64,000 nt of DNA from Mytilus trossulus (taxonomy: Eukaryota > Mollusca > Bivalvia > Mytilida > Mytilidae), in contig NC_086378.1 in the NCBI RefSeq assembly GCF_036588685.1, positions 31,473,578 through 31,537,577 on the forward strand, written 5' to 3'. The notes beneath the pieces are model-generated. The model was given only the letters and a program-made list of their open reading frames with translations. It had not been told where the DNA came from and made no database searches. This document shows, one piece after another, positions 33,498-46,045 of the stretch. A program made the translations under genes and the position numbers. Within the stretch, counting starts at the first letter, position 1, and the number at the start of each line of letters is the position of its first letter.

Positions 33498-35940
33498 ATG
33501 GCATCATCGAACATTAGGAGATTCTTAATTGGCCAAGTAATAGCAAAGGGTTCAGAAAGGATACCCTCAGTTCAAGTCCGTGTACCAAAAATGGTTCTAG
33601 ATAAATATCTGTTAATGGTAAGATATTTTATTTTTTTTGGATACAGGCTAGTATAATAATTTTTAGTAGTCCAAATAATTAAATTATGACATCTTGGAAG
33701 GCTGTCATACAAGTTAAATGACTTAGTGAGTCATTTAAATCACTCGAAACTAGGTGAGACATGCACAAAACCTTAGTATGGATAGTAAAATTTGGTATTT
33801 TCACTAAGTCATTTAAATCACTCGAAACTAGGTGAGACATGCACAGAAGTGATAGATAGATATGCATAATAAATATAAAAAATTGAGTATTTTAATAAAA
33901 AAAAATAATTGTATCATATACCCAAGTGCCTGTGCCTATATGAATCGATTCAGTGAATATTTTCCTTTAACATTAAACTAATTTTATTATCCCCACAGTG
34001 TTCCTCTTCACGGTAATCTACTCTCAATTTACTATTAAACCATGTCGAAAACTCGAACTACCATCTTTTCAATGTATCTACTTCTGGTTGTGGGCAGAAT
34101 GCTATCTTTTTAAAAACGAAATGATTCTGTAAAATTACCAGGTTATTATTTTCATTATCAATATATTTTTAAAGAGGGAATTTCACGGAAATAAGTACAT
34201 TTATCTTTGTTATTAAAAAAATCAGAAAGTCAGTAACTAATTTGAATGAATTCGATAATACTAGAGAATTCCTAATGTATATGGTAATTCTAAAGATTTT
34301 CATCGATCTTTTATTTTGGAGGTAAAAAACATATTCAGATTCATAAGAATTAGGGGAAAGAAACTGAGTCAATGAAAACAAAATAAATTTGCTGCGATGT
34401 CAATTGGAAGTAGTTACATTGAAAAATGATAGTTCAAGTTTTCGACATGGTTTAGTGAATTGAGAGTAGATTACTGTGAAGAGGAACACTTTGGGGATTA
34501 TGAAATTAGTTTAGTGTTAAAGGAAAATATTCACTGAATCGATTCATATAAGGTAGGGATTTTTAGCATTAAGTTGAAGGGTCGAAGAAGCGTCCTAAGC
34601 GGAGACTGTCGTGACCTAAAAAAAATTTGTTAGCCACCTTCTTCTATTTATATGGATAGTCGACCTTCCTATGGATAGAAACAAGTGCCTGGGATTTAGC
34701 TGCTGAGCTAATCTAAATTATTATGACGTCTTGAATAGGCTATTATACTCTTTTCTTTGACGCCTTACATCGACAAGAAAGCGTCAAAAAGCTTTTAAAT
34801 AACTTTAAAATAACCTTCCAATGAGTCATACTGACTATTTGGATTACTTCTAAACCTGAATTGATAACAATACACCCTCTTTACAAACCATCCCAATTTT
34901 CTGCTTAGACTCCCCACTTTTAACCAACTTGCCACGCTTTTGAAAAAGAGTTTCATCGTGTTCAAATAATTATGAGTTGTAAGGCGTCACAGAAAATTAG
35001 ATAGCCTTCAAGATGTCATAATTATTAGGATTAAGTTTCATTCTGAAAAAATTTGGTGTAGCACTAATTAGCAGTAGCAAATATTCCCACCTCTCAAATG
35101 TAGACCCAGGGTAATAACACTGACAGCCCTGTAGCCATGGTAGCCAGTACTTCAATACTGCTGGGAACACTCAACAGTATATATATATATCAAATATGAA
35201 ATGAATCTTAATGAAGCACAATTAAAATTCAGATTTATCTTGTTTCTTAATGTACATTTTACATGTAGTCATGCATGTTAATGCTGTAGACTTGAATTGT
35301 TCTTTTCTGGGCAGTAAGAGTTATCCTTCGTTCCATATATACAAATGTACAATGTAGGCAACTGACTCTCCTCATAAAAAAAAAACAAAAAAACATTTGC
35401 ATTTGTATTTTATTTTTTTCATTTACATGTTGTACTGTTAAATCAATCATCCTTTTTATTTTTACTTTATGTGATTACATGCTTGTTATGAGCCCTATGA
35501 TTAGGAAATAAAATATCTTTATCTTTATTTATCTTATCTTGTAGAGTGTTTACACTACATGTACATGTATACTGTTATTACACTTATTTTTTTAGACTAA
35601 AAAGAGCTGACCCAAATTTTTCTATTGAAATTTGCAAATTATATGTATAAATATATTATTTATTTGATCCTTTCAGTATTTCAATCATCCTGACCAGTTC
35701 TGGGCAGCTGAAGCACCAGAAACACAAAGTAAAGTTGGAGATATAGTTAAAATACAAGAACTTGAAGAAAGAGCTAGTCCAACAATTACTCATCAAGTGC
35801 ATGAACATGTGTTTAAAACGGGAGAAATAAGAGATCCTGTTACTGGAAAAAGATGTCGTGGCATGAAATATGTAGATGAAGAATGGAGGGATGCTGTTCA
35901 ATCCAAACTAGAAAATGAAACTGGAAAATGGTTTTCTTGA
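33498..35940 (+). CDS. MRPS17: Mitochondrial ribosomal protein S17 (two exons)
   Basis: Component of the small subunit of the mitochondrial ribosome, bacterial uS17 homologue, binding 12S rRNA. Exons are 33498-33617 (40 codons, ending KYLLM) and 35677-35940, joined in phase 0 with donor GTAAGA and acceptor CCTTTCAG, giving 127 residues; the human protein has 130. Exon 1 gives FLIGQVIAKGSERIPSVQVR and MVLDKYLLM, the start of the S17 OB fold. Exon 2 gives YFNHPDQFWAAEAP, SKVGDIVKIQELEERA and FKTGEIRDPVTGKRC, which are the diagnostic S17 features. An AATAAA signal lies at 35955-35960, 15 bases after the stop. The intron holds a 610-bp fold-back MITE and a duplicated 38-bp unit. The gene is intact; it pairs head to head with CSRNP. 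Confidence 0.95.
33731..33846. repeat. Direct duplication of a 38-bp unit
   Basis: AGTCATTTAAATCACTCGAA followed by ACTAGGTGAGACATGCAC occurs twice here, and once more, slightly diverged, at about 40,056-40,100. Confidence 0.8.
33939..34548. mobile_element. 610-bp fold-back MITE with about 145-bp arms in the MRPS17 intron
   Basis: The left arm, starting TATGAATCGATTCAGTGAAT, is matched along its length by the reverse complement of the right arm ending ATTCACTGAATCGATTCATA, with about one mismatch in twelve. TATA flanks each end (33937-33940 and 34547-34550), so a TA target duplication is likely. The centre is unrelated spacer without coding capacity. Confidence 0.85.
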
Positions 35941-36129
35941 CGATTTTTAATATAAATAAAATTATCATACACAATTCTGACATATAATTTTAAAGACATG
36001 ACTTCTAATCTTTTGTTTTCTGTTTACTATATTCTTGCCCCAACCATTTCCATTATGTTCTGCCTATGATGCATGTTGTAGAGTAGCATTATATTTTCTT
36101 ATGTGTATCCACTGACCATGGACATAACA

Positions 36130-36310
36130 TGTGTAATTGAGGGCATACAAGGGCGGATCATGCCATTTCAAAAAGGGGGGGGTTCCCAACCCAGGACAAA
36201 GGGAGGGTTCTAACTATATGTCCCCATTCAAATGCGTTAATCAGCCAAACAAAAGGGGAGGGTTCCAACCCCCAGAACCCCTCCCCCTGGATACGCCAAT
36301 GGAATAATTT
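36130..36310. repeat. Dispersed repeat G, copy 1
   Basis: G/C-run repeat with CATTTCAAAAAGG, CCCAACCCAGGACAAAGG, ATGTCCCCATTCAAATGCG and a CCCCTCCCCCTGGAT end. Similar copies are at 43,235-43,395 and 61,925-62,065. A looser relative (GTGGCGGATCCAG) is at 37,660-37,805. Confidence 0.65.
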
Positions 36311-36404
36311 TGTCCTATAAATAAGGGGAATATAAAAATGAGGATTGGTGAAGTTATATGATTTGTTTTATGATTGCACTTTGATTTCTATCAAGATTTA
36401 ATTA

Positions 36405-36690
36405 AATTAAAAATGGAAATTGGGAATGTGTCAAAGTGACAACAACCTTACCAAAAAAATAAAAAAAACAGCTGAAGGCCGACCACTAATAGGTATTCAA
36501 CACAGCAAGAGAATTCCATATCCCCAGGTGGACTTCTGCTGGCTCCTAAACAAAATTGTGTACTAGTTCATCAGTGAAAATGGACGTCATAATAAACTCC
36601 AAAATATACCTGTATAAATGAACTAAACAAACATTAAATTTACCAGACTTACAATAGCCAGAGGCTCCTGACATGGGACCTGGTCAAACA
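36405..36690 (-). mobile_element. 5'-truncated retroelement 3' tail, family A
   Basis: Has GGGAATGTGTCAAAGTGACA, GGACGTCATAATAAACTCCA and GCCAGAGGCTCCTGACATGG. This is the diverged tail of the retroelement at 20,766-23,826, on the same strand. Confidence 0.7.
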
Positions 36691-36856
36691 TAAAGCATAT
36701 ACATTCTAAAAAATATTCTTTAAACTTTAGATTTTAGCTGTTTACAGTTAAAAAGTTTTTTTCTCATTTCTTTTACTGGTAGTTTTGAATTAAAATGGGA
36801 TGAAACACCATAATGGCACTTTACAATTAGATTGTTAGGTAGCTAGCCCTACTGCT

Positions 36857-37149
36857 AACTTAGGGAGCTACCATTTGATTTTTAAAAAAAATAGGCAGGA
36901 CAGGAGTTTTGAGTAAAAAAAAAGGCAGGATGAGACACTTGCAAAAAAAAAAAAGTCAGGACGACAATTTAGGTAAAAAAAAGTCAGGATAAACTATAAA
37001 AAAAAAAGAAGACAGGACCGAAAAGAGTGAAAAATAAAAAGGCTGGACAGAGATAACAGCTAAAAAAAATGCAGGACAAAATTTTTCATCCCCCCCCCCC
37101 CCCCCCCCCCCCCCCCCACATAAAAATCAAATGGTAGCTCCCGTAAGTA
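36857..37149. mobile_element. Small TIR element with GGCAGGACA-like minisatellite and C28 run
   Basis: The ends ACTTAGGGAGCTACCATTTG and CAAATGGTAGCTCCCGTAAG are inverted repeats of about 24 bp. Inside, an A-run followed by GGCAGGAC or GTCAGGAC repeats about eight times with a period of 25-35 bp. A run of 28 C occupies 37,090-37,117 next to the right arm. Confidence 0.75.
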
Positions 37150-40100
37150 CAGAAGGATGCCTGTTCTGTCTTGAACAGTTTTAGAACGTTGAATTTAGTG
37201 GTCATTTTCAGACTTTATTGTGTTGCTCTATGAGGAAGTACTCTTACAGTTTGTGCCAAGTTGTGCAAATATCAACAAAATTAGACTGGAAGTGGAACTC
37301 TTTCCATAAAAAAAATTATCTGGATTTGCTCAAGTTGCTGCAATCAGGCTAATTTAATTTATTTTATTTTATGATGTTTATATTAACTTTAGTATGTCCA
37401 ATGTAGTGCTGTATTCATTAAAAATGGCACACTATAAAAATAATCTGTCTGTAATCAGAAAAAAAATTGGAAAATTCTGACTTATACAAGATATCACAAG
37501 AGTTTTCAGAATTTCATTTCAGTGTGGAACAATTTTGGCCACTATTGAGCATTCCTGCTACCTGTAGAAACCACATCCAAAAGGGAGGAAACTGAGATAA
37601 GAAGATACATTGACTGCAGTTGTTTTAAGTGTTAAAAAAATGTAATGGTGATCAGTGGCGGATCCAGAAATTTTCATAAGTGGGGGCCCACTGACTGACC
37701 TAAGAGGGGCCCACTCCAGTCACGCTTCAGTGATTCCCTATATAAGCAACCAATTTTTTTCCCAAAAAGGGGGGCCCCCTGCCCCCTCCTAAATCAGCCT
37801 CTGGTGATGCCCTTTTTGTATTCTGTGCCAACTAAACTGATGCAAACTAATGATGGTTCCTGTTAATAGTTTTAATCTTTAATCAATTTGATAACACTCA
37901 GTAGAGCAGGGAAGACATTGAAGATTGTCAAAATAGAGTGTTACCATGTAATTCCATCGTCTTAAAAATGCATGAAACATTTGTCACTGGATTATAAGCA
38001 ACAGCATTCAATAATATAATTCCAGTCGGGTTTTGTGACACACGCTTCTAAAAACCTTTCATCAGAATCAAATGCACAAAATCTTTAAAAAACACAAAAG
38101 CACAATCTTGGCTTTAACTCATTTCAGCAAAGTAGCTGTTATTAAGAATTAGAATACAATAGTAAAGAAAATGTTGGGGAAAACTTTAATAAGAGGCTGA
38201 GCGCATCCAAATGACATAAATGACCAAACAACATTTAGAGGTGTCTGTAATATGTTGGGTTTTTTTTTTAGATCTTTCCAAGTCAATATATTGATCGACA
38301 TCCTATCCCCAAATAACGAAAATATTAATGTCTATTTGACGAAGTTCCTAGTTTGGGACTGGCTCGCGAAAATGTGGTGTGGTTAAACCAGCATATTTGA
38401 AATATATATTTCCCCCGTTTTAGTCGCGATTAGTAGATTTACGAAAGAAGTAAATACAAAAAGGGGGAAGCCCGTAAAAAAATGCCAAATAAAACTCTAA
38501 AATATATCAACTAATGGAATACATCTATCATATTCCTGACTTGTACAGGCATTTTTAGTGGATTGAACCTTATGTTCATAGCTAGCGGAACTTCCCACGG
38601 ATGTGTGTAGTTCTGTTGTGTCGATAATTTGGCTGAGCAAGCAAAACACTCAATTCAATTCTTAATTACTTTAAGCACATTATGCTTATCAGTGCAATAA
38701 ATACAAATACATTTCTATAACACAACATGACATAATACATCAGAGAAGCAAATAAATATCAAGTATTGACCAATAACAGTTTGGTCCTATGATTAAGTGC
38801 ATTAAACAAGAATTTACATACTACAATAAGAAATCAATATACAAAGAAATCTCACGAAGAAACCAACCCAACAAAAAAGTATTGCAGTTAATAGTAAATC
38901 TCACAGAGACGTTAACAAAAAAAAATGTTATATGATTAAATTGGAAGACACAAACAGACTTTTTTTGTACTTTTATATCTGACAAAAGAGCCAACACAAA
39001 AGCTTATGTATTTAAAATTATGACCAACTGAAATTGCAATTCGTTTAAAAAAAACAAACTGTTCAACTGGTCAGAATTTTTTTACAAACTGCTGTAGATA
39101 ACCTCAATCGACTTGCATATTAACAATCCTATAAGACTTTTAATTCCACTTCATTTATGCAAAGACATATAATAGTATTATGTATCACTGATTTATGTAG
39201 TGAAAAATCACTGAGTTAACAATTTTATACACATTTAATTGTTGTTGTAACTTTGAATTATGTCAGTGACTGCTATGGATAGACTTAAGAAAATTTGGAG
39301 ATGATAGTAAATAGAAAATACAAGTGCTTTGTAGTATATTGTTATGACCGTATAACACAGTCAGACTGAAAAACTTAAGAAGAAGAAAAACCGGATTTAA
39401 AAAAAAGGAGGGCTAAATGAAATAGTCTTTTCCCCCCAAGTACCTATATGCTTTGAAGAAGTGAAATGATAGAACATAATTGGAAACCGTTATCAGCTTC
39501 TTACGGCGGTCGAACAACGAACATAAAGTAATGAAATTTTTAGAAAAAAAACTATAGGTTTTCTACAGGAGATACCATTTTCGTTTATTTTGGTTATGCA
39601 GACTAAAGGCAATATTGGAACATAGAACCTCCTTTGACATTTGGGGTTTCATTTGTTTTTCTATAAAATTTTCTTAATTATTTCATTTTATTTTCTCTTA
39701 TTTGTTCTCGGACGTGATATGAATAGAAAAGTGTTGTCCGATGAACGCAAAGGATAGTCTTGCATTGGCATTTTGATAATTTTGATAAATAATTGACACA
39801 TATCATTCGGTTGCAATGATATTTACACACTTATATATAAATACATTAATACTTCTCTGCCAGTGCCGTAACAACATTGAGGCAAATGAGGCGAATACCT
39901 CATGTTGGAAATTAAAAAAAAAAAAAAAAAATTTAAAAAAAAACTGAAACAAAAGATTGTCTTCTGACATATCAAATTCAATTTTTCTTAGTATGGACAA
40001 GGACTTATAAAGCCTATATACGTCCCTGGTATGGATTGTAAAAAATTGGGTATTTTCTCTGAGTCGTTTAAATCACTCGAAACTAGGCGAGACATGCACA

Positions 40101-41240
40101 GAAGTGATAGATATGTAAATATCGAATATTTTAATCAGCAAAATAAAAATTAAAAAAATATCTACAGATATATACCCATCACGCGCCTAAGGATAAAACT
40201 AGACAGCTGCCATGGTTTAAATCAAAGTAAGACCACCAATTTCCCGGTATTAAATAATTTGGAAAAAAAATCCAATGTATTTGCATATGACATTTTACAT
40301 TGGGTAAAACTTGCATTAAGTCGTGTTCAGACCCTTTAACAGAAAATAAAGGAATATGGAGTAAACATGCAGGGAACATAATCGCACACAGAGTCATTGC
40401 ATAGAAAAAAATACAAATCAATGGTCAAAGCTTTTATTCCTGTTCTACATCTTGATAGTGAACTTGTTGGAGGGTCTTCAATAATAAAAGAATCATTAAT
40501 ATACCGTAAAACAAAATCAAGATAGTTCCTAGTGTCAACCTATGCAGGACTAGAACTTAGAGTATAATACTGCACTCTCAATATATTTAAATCTAGTCAT
40601 AAAAAATCAGCACAATATTAGACAAAAACTGACAGACCGGTATTAATGATTATAAGAATTACGATTTTTGCTTTATCCTACATATTGGTCTTTTAATCTT
40701 GTCCCTAAAACCGAAAAAATCTTGTATTACAATAAATCTATATTTTTGATTTGAGACCAGAATATTGTGGAAAAAATAGATAAATTTTTTTTGCGTTTCA
40801 ATATAAGAAAGAGTCCGGGAAACGCTCAGAATGCACGATTTCGCGTTATTCGTCTAACGGTCCTGTTTGCGATATATGATTCTTTTTTTAAAAGTGAACC
40901 ATCTTAATAGTTTGAATAAATATTTTTATGGTGTATCGTATGCTTTTTTAGGAATGTTTCTGGCTACTCTTTTTTGTAGTTTTAACTTTTTTCATATTTG
41001 TATCACTCGTGACTGTCCATATAATACAGCAATGATCAAAGAGAGGAAGTACATTACCATAATAAAATAAAATAAGCATGAAATTGAAAAAGAGCACACA
41101 CATTTTAAAATAAGGTAACATAAGTTGATAACTGAAAGAACACACTTTCTTTCTACCATTTATCAATTTCACTAAAATGACAAAAAACACTTCCACGCCC
41201 AAATAAGCGGCGATACTGGCATTCTTCGTAGCAGGTAGTG
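37150..41240. other. Gene-free stretch with scattered repeats
   Basis: No credible exon is seen over about 4 kb. It holds a G-type repeat at 37,660-37,805, a fragment of the CTGTACCAAGTCAGGAA family near 38,480-38,600 and the third 38-bp unit near 40,056. The rest is AT-rich. Confidence 0.5.
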
Positions 41241-41290
41241 ACGTCGTCGTCTTTTTGATTGTGTCGTACTGTCGCCTTGACGTTGACTCT

Positions 41291-41332
41291 ATGGTTTATG
41301 AGAGGGAGCTTCTGTCGAACGTTTTTCAACAT
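41291..41332 (+). other. Candidate first coding exon of an unidentified gene
   Basis: A relatively GC-rich island (about 41,210-41,330) contains ATG followed by 14 codons (MVYERELLSNVFQH) and a strong donor, GTAAGT, in phase 0. I could not find a continuing exon, and I do not recognise the peptide. It could equally be a 5'UTR exon or chance. It does not join in frame to the pseudokinase exon at 54,843. Confidence 0.25.
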
Positions 41333-42826
41333 GTAAGTAATTAAAATGTCTAAATAATTCTACTACTAATAATAAATTCTTTAATTAAAGAGGTTAATGT
41401 CTTTCTTTGTTCTACTTTTGATAATCACTTACTTTGTAAAGAGCTCACATCAAATACAGATTACGATTTTATACTTGTAAGCAATTCAAATTAAAGAAAT
41501 CCTTTCCTAACTTCGACAATGATTGGGATTTACTTGGATAATATAAAAAAATGATTTGAAGAGATGGTAGATAAACAAGTGTAGAACAAAGATACAAGTT
41601 TGGCTAAAGTATAAAATATAAAATTGCCTCTTCATAGCTAGTCTTTTTTTCCATTGTTGGGTTACTGTCTCAATGATTTATAATCATGATTCCTTTGTTA
41701 ATATGTATCACAATTTAGTGTTCTATTTAAAAAATAATTAACTAGGGCCTTTTTAATGTCTTAATAAGATGTCATAGAAGTTACATATCTAAAAGAGTGT
41801 AGCGTCTAACTTTTGCCGATATTTTTAAAAGATTGATTCGAAGAAACTACTTCCTTATGGTTTAAAAATGTGTTTATCTTAAAAAAAAAGAAAAAAAAGA
41901 AAAGAAGATTAGATATGACCAGAAATGTATACGTTGTATATGAAATTAAGGAATTGTAGAGTAATCCATGTTGAAATCATCTAGTCAAGCCATTCAATAC
42001 CGCATCTCTTCGATATTTGTTGTTTCTTTTTCAAAAGGGTTGAGGTTGGTTGGCTTTTGTTTGCAAGGTGTAACAGGTCGGGACCACCACCTTATATTGA
42101 AATGCATAAATTTGCATATTTATGTTTTCGCACATGTACTTGTTTATTTACATGTGACGCAATTTATTTTTTACCGGGCTAGGTTTTTTACCAATCCACT
42201 AAATGAGTTACAATGCATGATGGACTACTACGTGTTTACAATCAACCAAAAACACGTGTTATTTACTGAAATACAACACATTATTTCGTGCAATGCGGGA
42301 TTCTCAATTTCGCTTTGTTTTTCATTTTGTGTATCCTCATTTATAGTTCGTGATATAAAGTATTAATGCTCAGATTAACGAAGATTTGTTTCTATGCGAA
42401 GAAAAAAGGGTTTGAATTACCCGATATATAGCCATTAACGTGTTTGATGATGGCACAGAGATTTCATGTATTTGTCCACCAGACAGCAACGAAACAACAG
42501 CAAAAAAAAAACACAATTACCCATGAGACAAACTAACTACTGTAAAGTAATCCGTCGATAAACGCCGGTGCTGATATTCACGAGTACAGCAATATTCGTA
42601 TAGATAATTAAAAGGATATATGGAAACCTTGAATTTTGGGTTCGTAAAAAGGCGAAGAAAGATTTACATACATGTCAGTGTTAACAAAATCTATAAGTAT
42701 TTTTTTGGGTCACATTTCAGTATATGGGACTTCCAAACTGTTCCCTTTGTTTTGAAGGTAGTGAAGTCAGCAACTGTAATTTCAGTTTATTCGTTTTTTA
42801 ACGGGCTCGGACATTTGCCAAACTGA
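41333..42826. other. Gene-free AT-rich stretch
   Basis: The open frame at 41,968-42,366 has no recognisable domain and no splice support. I see nothing else here. Confidence 0.45.
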
Positions 42827-43067
42827 ATAAAATCATTACAGCTGATTTCTTTTACCTGCAAAGTAAAACTTTGGTTGAGTTGCTTGCTTTGTTTGTATAG
42901 TTGTTTATATACAAGATTTGAAAATAAGATTAACATATTTAAACAATATATATATAGGCATAGTTAAACTTGCATATTTTATATTTTGTACAATATACAA
43001 ATAAAGCAAGCAAGCTAACCAAAGTTTTGCTCTACATGCATTGGGAAATAAGCTGTAATGATTTTAT
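42827..43067. mobile_element. 241-bp palindromic MITE
   Basis: Arms of about 75 bp: ATAAAATCATTACAGCTGAT with ACTTTGGTTGAGTTGCTTGC on the left pair with GCAAGCAAGCTAACCAAAGT and AAGCTGTAATGATTTTAT on the right, around an AT-rich loop. Confidence 0.8.
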
Positions 43068-43234
43068 CCATATGTATGTGCAAGGTTGAACATTTGATAT
43101 GTTTTTGCCGCCTAGAAAAACACGAAAACTTTCATTGAAACTCTTCTTTCTGTACTGAATGTGTTTTTTTCTATCAGGACCTGAAATAATAGTAAGAACA
43201 TAATAATATTCAGTATGCTAAAAATAAGTGTTAT

Positions 43235-43395
43235 GAAAGCGGCAGGGACAGATCCATCCATTTTAAAAAGGGGGTCCTAACCCTGGAAAAAATGGGAGGG
43301 GGTTCCAACTACATGACCCTATACAAATGCACTGATCGTCCAAAAAAGGGGGTCCATCCCCCGGAACCCCCGCCCCCTGGATCTGTCACTGAGCA
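43235..43395. repeat. Dispersed repeat G, copy 2
   Basis: CAGATCCATCCATTTTAAAA, GGGGGTTCCAACTACATGAC and CCCCGCCCCCTGGATCTG match the copy at 36,130. Confidence 0.65.
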
Positions 43396-43449
43396 GAGAT
43401 AGTTGAGAACCGATATGCATATTTAAATGTTAATGAGTAAACTTAAAAC

Positions 43450-44290
43450 CCTTTGAGCTTGTCATTGTCGAGCCTGCAACTTCAAAAAGCTAAATATTTC
43501 AGAAGGTAGAAGACCTTGATTCTTTCTTTTTTGTATACAGATGCCTTATTTTACGAATTTTCCGTCTGTCATATGTCCATTGTCCTTGACCTTATATTCC
43601 CGATGTTCCATGACTACTTGAAAAAAAAGTTTAGATTTTTAGTATTCTTAATGAGTAATAGGATAATCATATTTGGTATGTGGAAGGTCCTCATGCCAGT
43701 CAGACAGTTTTACATTGACTTCAACAACATTTCATGGATCAGAGAACAAGGTTACGTTTTTCGTGGTTAATTTGTAAAAACTATAATCAATAGGTCTACA
43801 ATATCATTTGGTGTATGGAATAATTGTGAGGTGAACATGTCTAACTGACTTCGATCTCATTTTCATGGTTCAATGCTTATAGTAAAAGTTTGTGTGTTGT
43901 GATCTGGTTTATAACATTGTATGCAAAAGGTCAACTATATATATCTAGTGTATGCAAATATTTTATTATTTACATGTCAGTTTGGCATGTTTCATTTGAG
44001 TTTGACTTCATTTTCATGGTTCATTACTCATGCTAAGTTTTTGGTCTGTTTTTTCTTGTACTTTTAAAAGCAATACTAGGTCAACTATATTTGGTGTATA
44101 TGTCTCTCTGGATATTATCATATGACCACGACCTAATTTTCATGGTTCATTGGAAAATCTTAAGTTTTCCTGGTTAAGTTTGTTTCTTAGATACTATACA
44201 CAATAGTTAAACTATATTTAAAGCATGTGATTATTCTAATCATTTTCTTGTATAATGTTAAGTTTGCTGTATACTGTTACAACACTGTCC
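43450..44290 (+). repeat. Diverged copy of the about 146-bp-unit repeat
   Basis: Opens with TTGTCGAGCCTGCAACTTC, then has GTCCTTGACCTTATATTCCC and repeated CTCATTTTCATGGTTCA-like cores. It matches the order of the repeat at 26,950 but is more diverged. Confidence 0.7.
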
Positions 44291-44322
44291 TAGGTTCTGG
44301 ACAGGGAATGGCACTTGCAAAA

Positions 44323-44600
44323 AATGTTCAACTCTACCACATTCAGTATTCACCAGTCCCAAGTCAGGGGCCTGTAATTCAGTGGTTGTTGTTTATTGCA
44401 TTATATTGTATTAGTTTTTTTGTTTCTTTGTACATACATGTAACTCAAGCCTTTAGTTTTCTGGTTTGAATTATTTCACATTTGTCATTTTGGTGCCTTT
44501 TTATAGCTTACAATGTGTGGATCTAAATCTGTTAACTTTTACACAGTTTGGTTTCTGGTGGAGTTGCCTGATTATACCACATCTTTTATCTTTATATTAT
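44323..44600 (+). repeat. Dispersed repeat J fragment
   Basis: CCCAAGTCAGGGGCCTGTAA, TTTAGTTTTCTGGTTTGAAT and CTGATTATACCACATCTTTT. Relatives lie at 56,400-56,570 (+), 58,370-58,490 (-) and 62,340-62,500 (-). Confidence 0.65.
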
Positions 44601-44822
44601 TGTTTACTGCCGCTAAAATGTATTAAAAGGACACTGCAAAGAGAACAATGCCAACAACCAAGTAAAGTACAAAAATTAAGTACATTGAATTTGATGAGAT
44701 ACAAATTACAGAAATGGGCAATATAGGAAAGGTGTACTGACACAAGTAGTCTCTAAACACATTAGCTCCAATGGAGCTTTCGTTAGTAGAAGCCATATTA
44801 ACTATGTGTATCAGTGAGAAAA

Positions 44823-45556
44823 GTGTAAAAGCATAAAAATATAGTATATATACCAATACACATAATTAACAGCGCCTGGTGATGTTTTATAGCCTGACCG
44901 GTTTCGGTCCATAAAGGACCTTCATCAGAGGCAGAATGGTGGATTAATGTTTGCACCCTATTTATATAGATATGGTAACCGGCGGTTGAGTAAGCCAGCG
45001 GTTGTGTTAACCGGCGGTTGAGTTAACCAGCAGTTCAGATTTAACTGGCCGTTTAGATTTAACCGGCTGCGGTTGGTTTAACCAGCGGTTGAGTTAACCA
45101 GCCGTTGAGATTTAACCGGCGGTTCAGAGATAATTAAATTATTAAAACACTCTTTACCCAATTATAAAGCCAAAATATGGTTATATCATCAGGTCACATG
45201 ATTACCGTATAATGTCTAAAAGTTTACCGTAACATGTAAAGAAAGTTTACCGTAACATGTAAAGAAAGTTTACTGTAACATGTACATTAGCTAAATATAG
45301 ATATTTGTAACCATGGAAAATCCCACTGAAAGGATAATTGAACCTTTTAGATATCAACAAGATACACATTTATCCACTGGATAACTTTGAGCCGCTGGTT
45401 CACTCTGAACCGCCGGTTAAATCTCAACCGCTGGTTAACTCAACGGCTGGTTAAACCAACCGCCTTTATGGACCGAAACCGGTCAGGCTATAAAACATCA
45501 CCAGGCGCTGTTAATTATGAGTATTGGTATATATACTATATTTTTATGCAGTTTAC
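44823..45556. mobile_element. 0.73-kb fold-back element with about 95-bp TIRs and an internal AACCGGCGGTT minisatellite
   Basis: The TIRs include GCATAAAAATATAGTATATA, CATAATTAACAGCGCCTGG and TAGCCTGACCGGTTTCGGTC with their reverse complements at 45,465-45,549. Just inside the left TIR (about 44,985-45,125) are some eight diverged AACCGGCGGTTGAGTT units. Inside the right TIR (45,390-45,460) are the complementary CTCAACCGCTGGTTAACTC units. The whole element is therefore a nested palindrome. No open frame is present. Confidence 0.85.
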
Positions 45557-46045
45557 AGAAATGACCTTTATCATCATAATCATTATTAATCAATGTCATG
45601 ATATTACTTAAGGACATTTGGTAATAATTATATGGACAATTTCTAATATTACAGCAAGTTCTATTAAATTTTGGCCTAGCCAATAACAAGATGGTCATTG
45701 GATGGCTAGAGTGATTGTATATATTGGTACATATACATGTATCCCTTTTTTTCATCCAGAAATTGTGGAAAAAAAAATAAAGGTCAAATGAAATCTTTAA
45801 CCTTTTATTACAATATTAACAAGTTACAGTAGATCTTATATTCACATTACTTGTGGTTCAATAAAACAGATCTGTCCTTATTTACGGACAAACTTCAAAA
45901 ACAGATGTATACATTTACATTTTTTCAGTTCCTGTTTTTAAATCCAAGCTGCCTTTACTGAAGGTAAACAGACGTATAAACAAAAAGTGATTTTCTTTGT
46001 TTTAATGACTGTTGACCATAACTCTACATAATTATTCCAACAGTA

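Noticed and set aside
35656..35901. Minus-strand 81-codon frame
   Set aside because: It is the antisense shadow of MRPS17 exon 2.
41968..42366. 132-codon open frame as a gene or as a continuation of the 41,291 exon
   Set aside because: No acceptor in the right phase, no domain and unconvincing composition.
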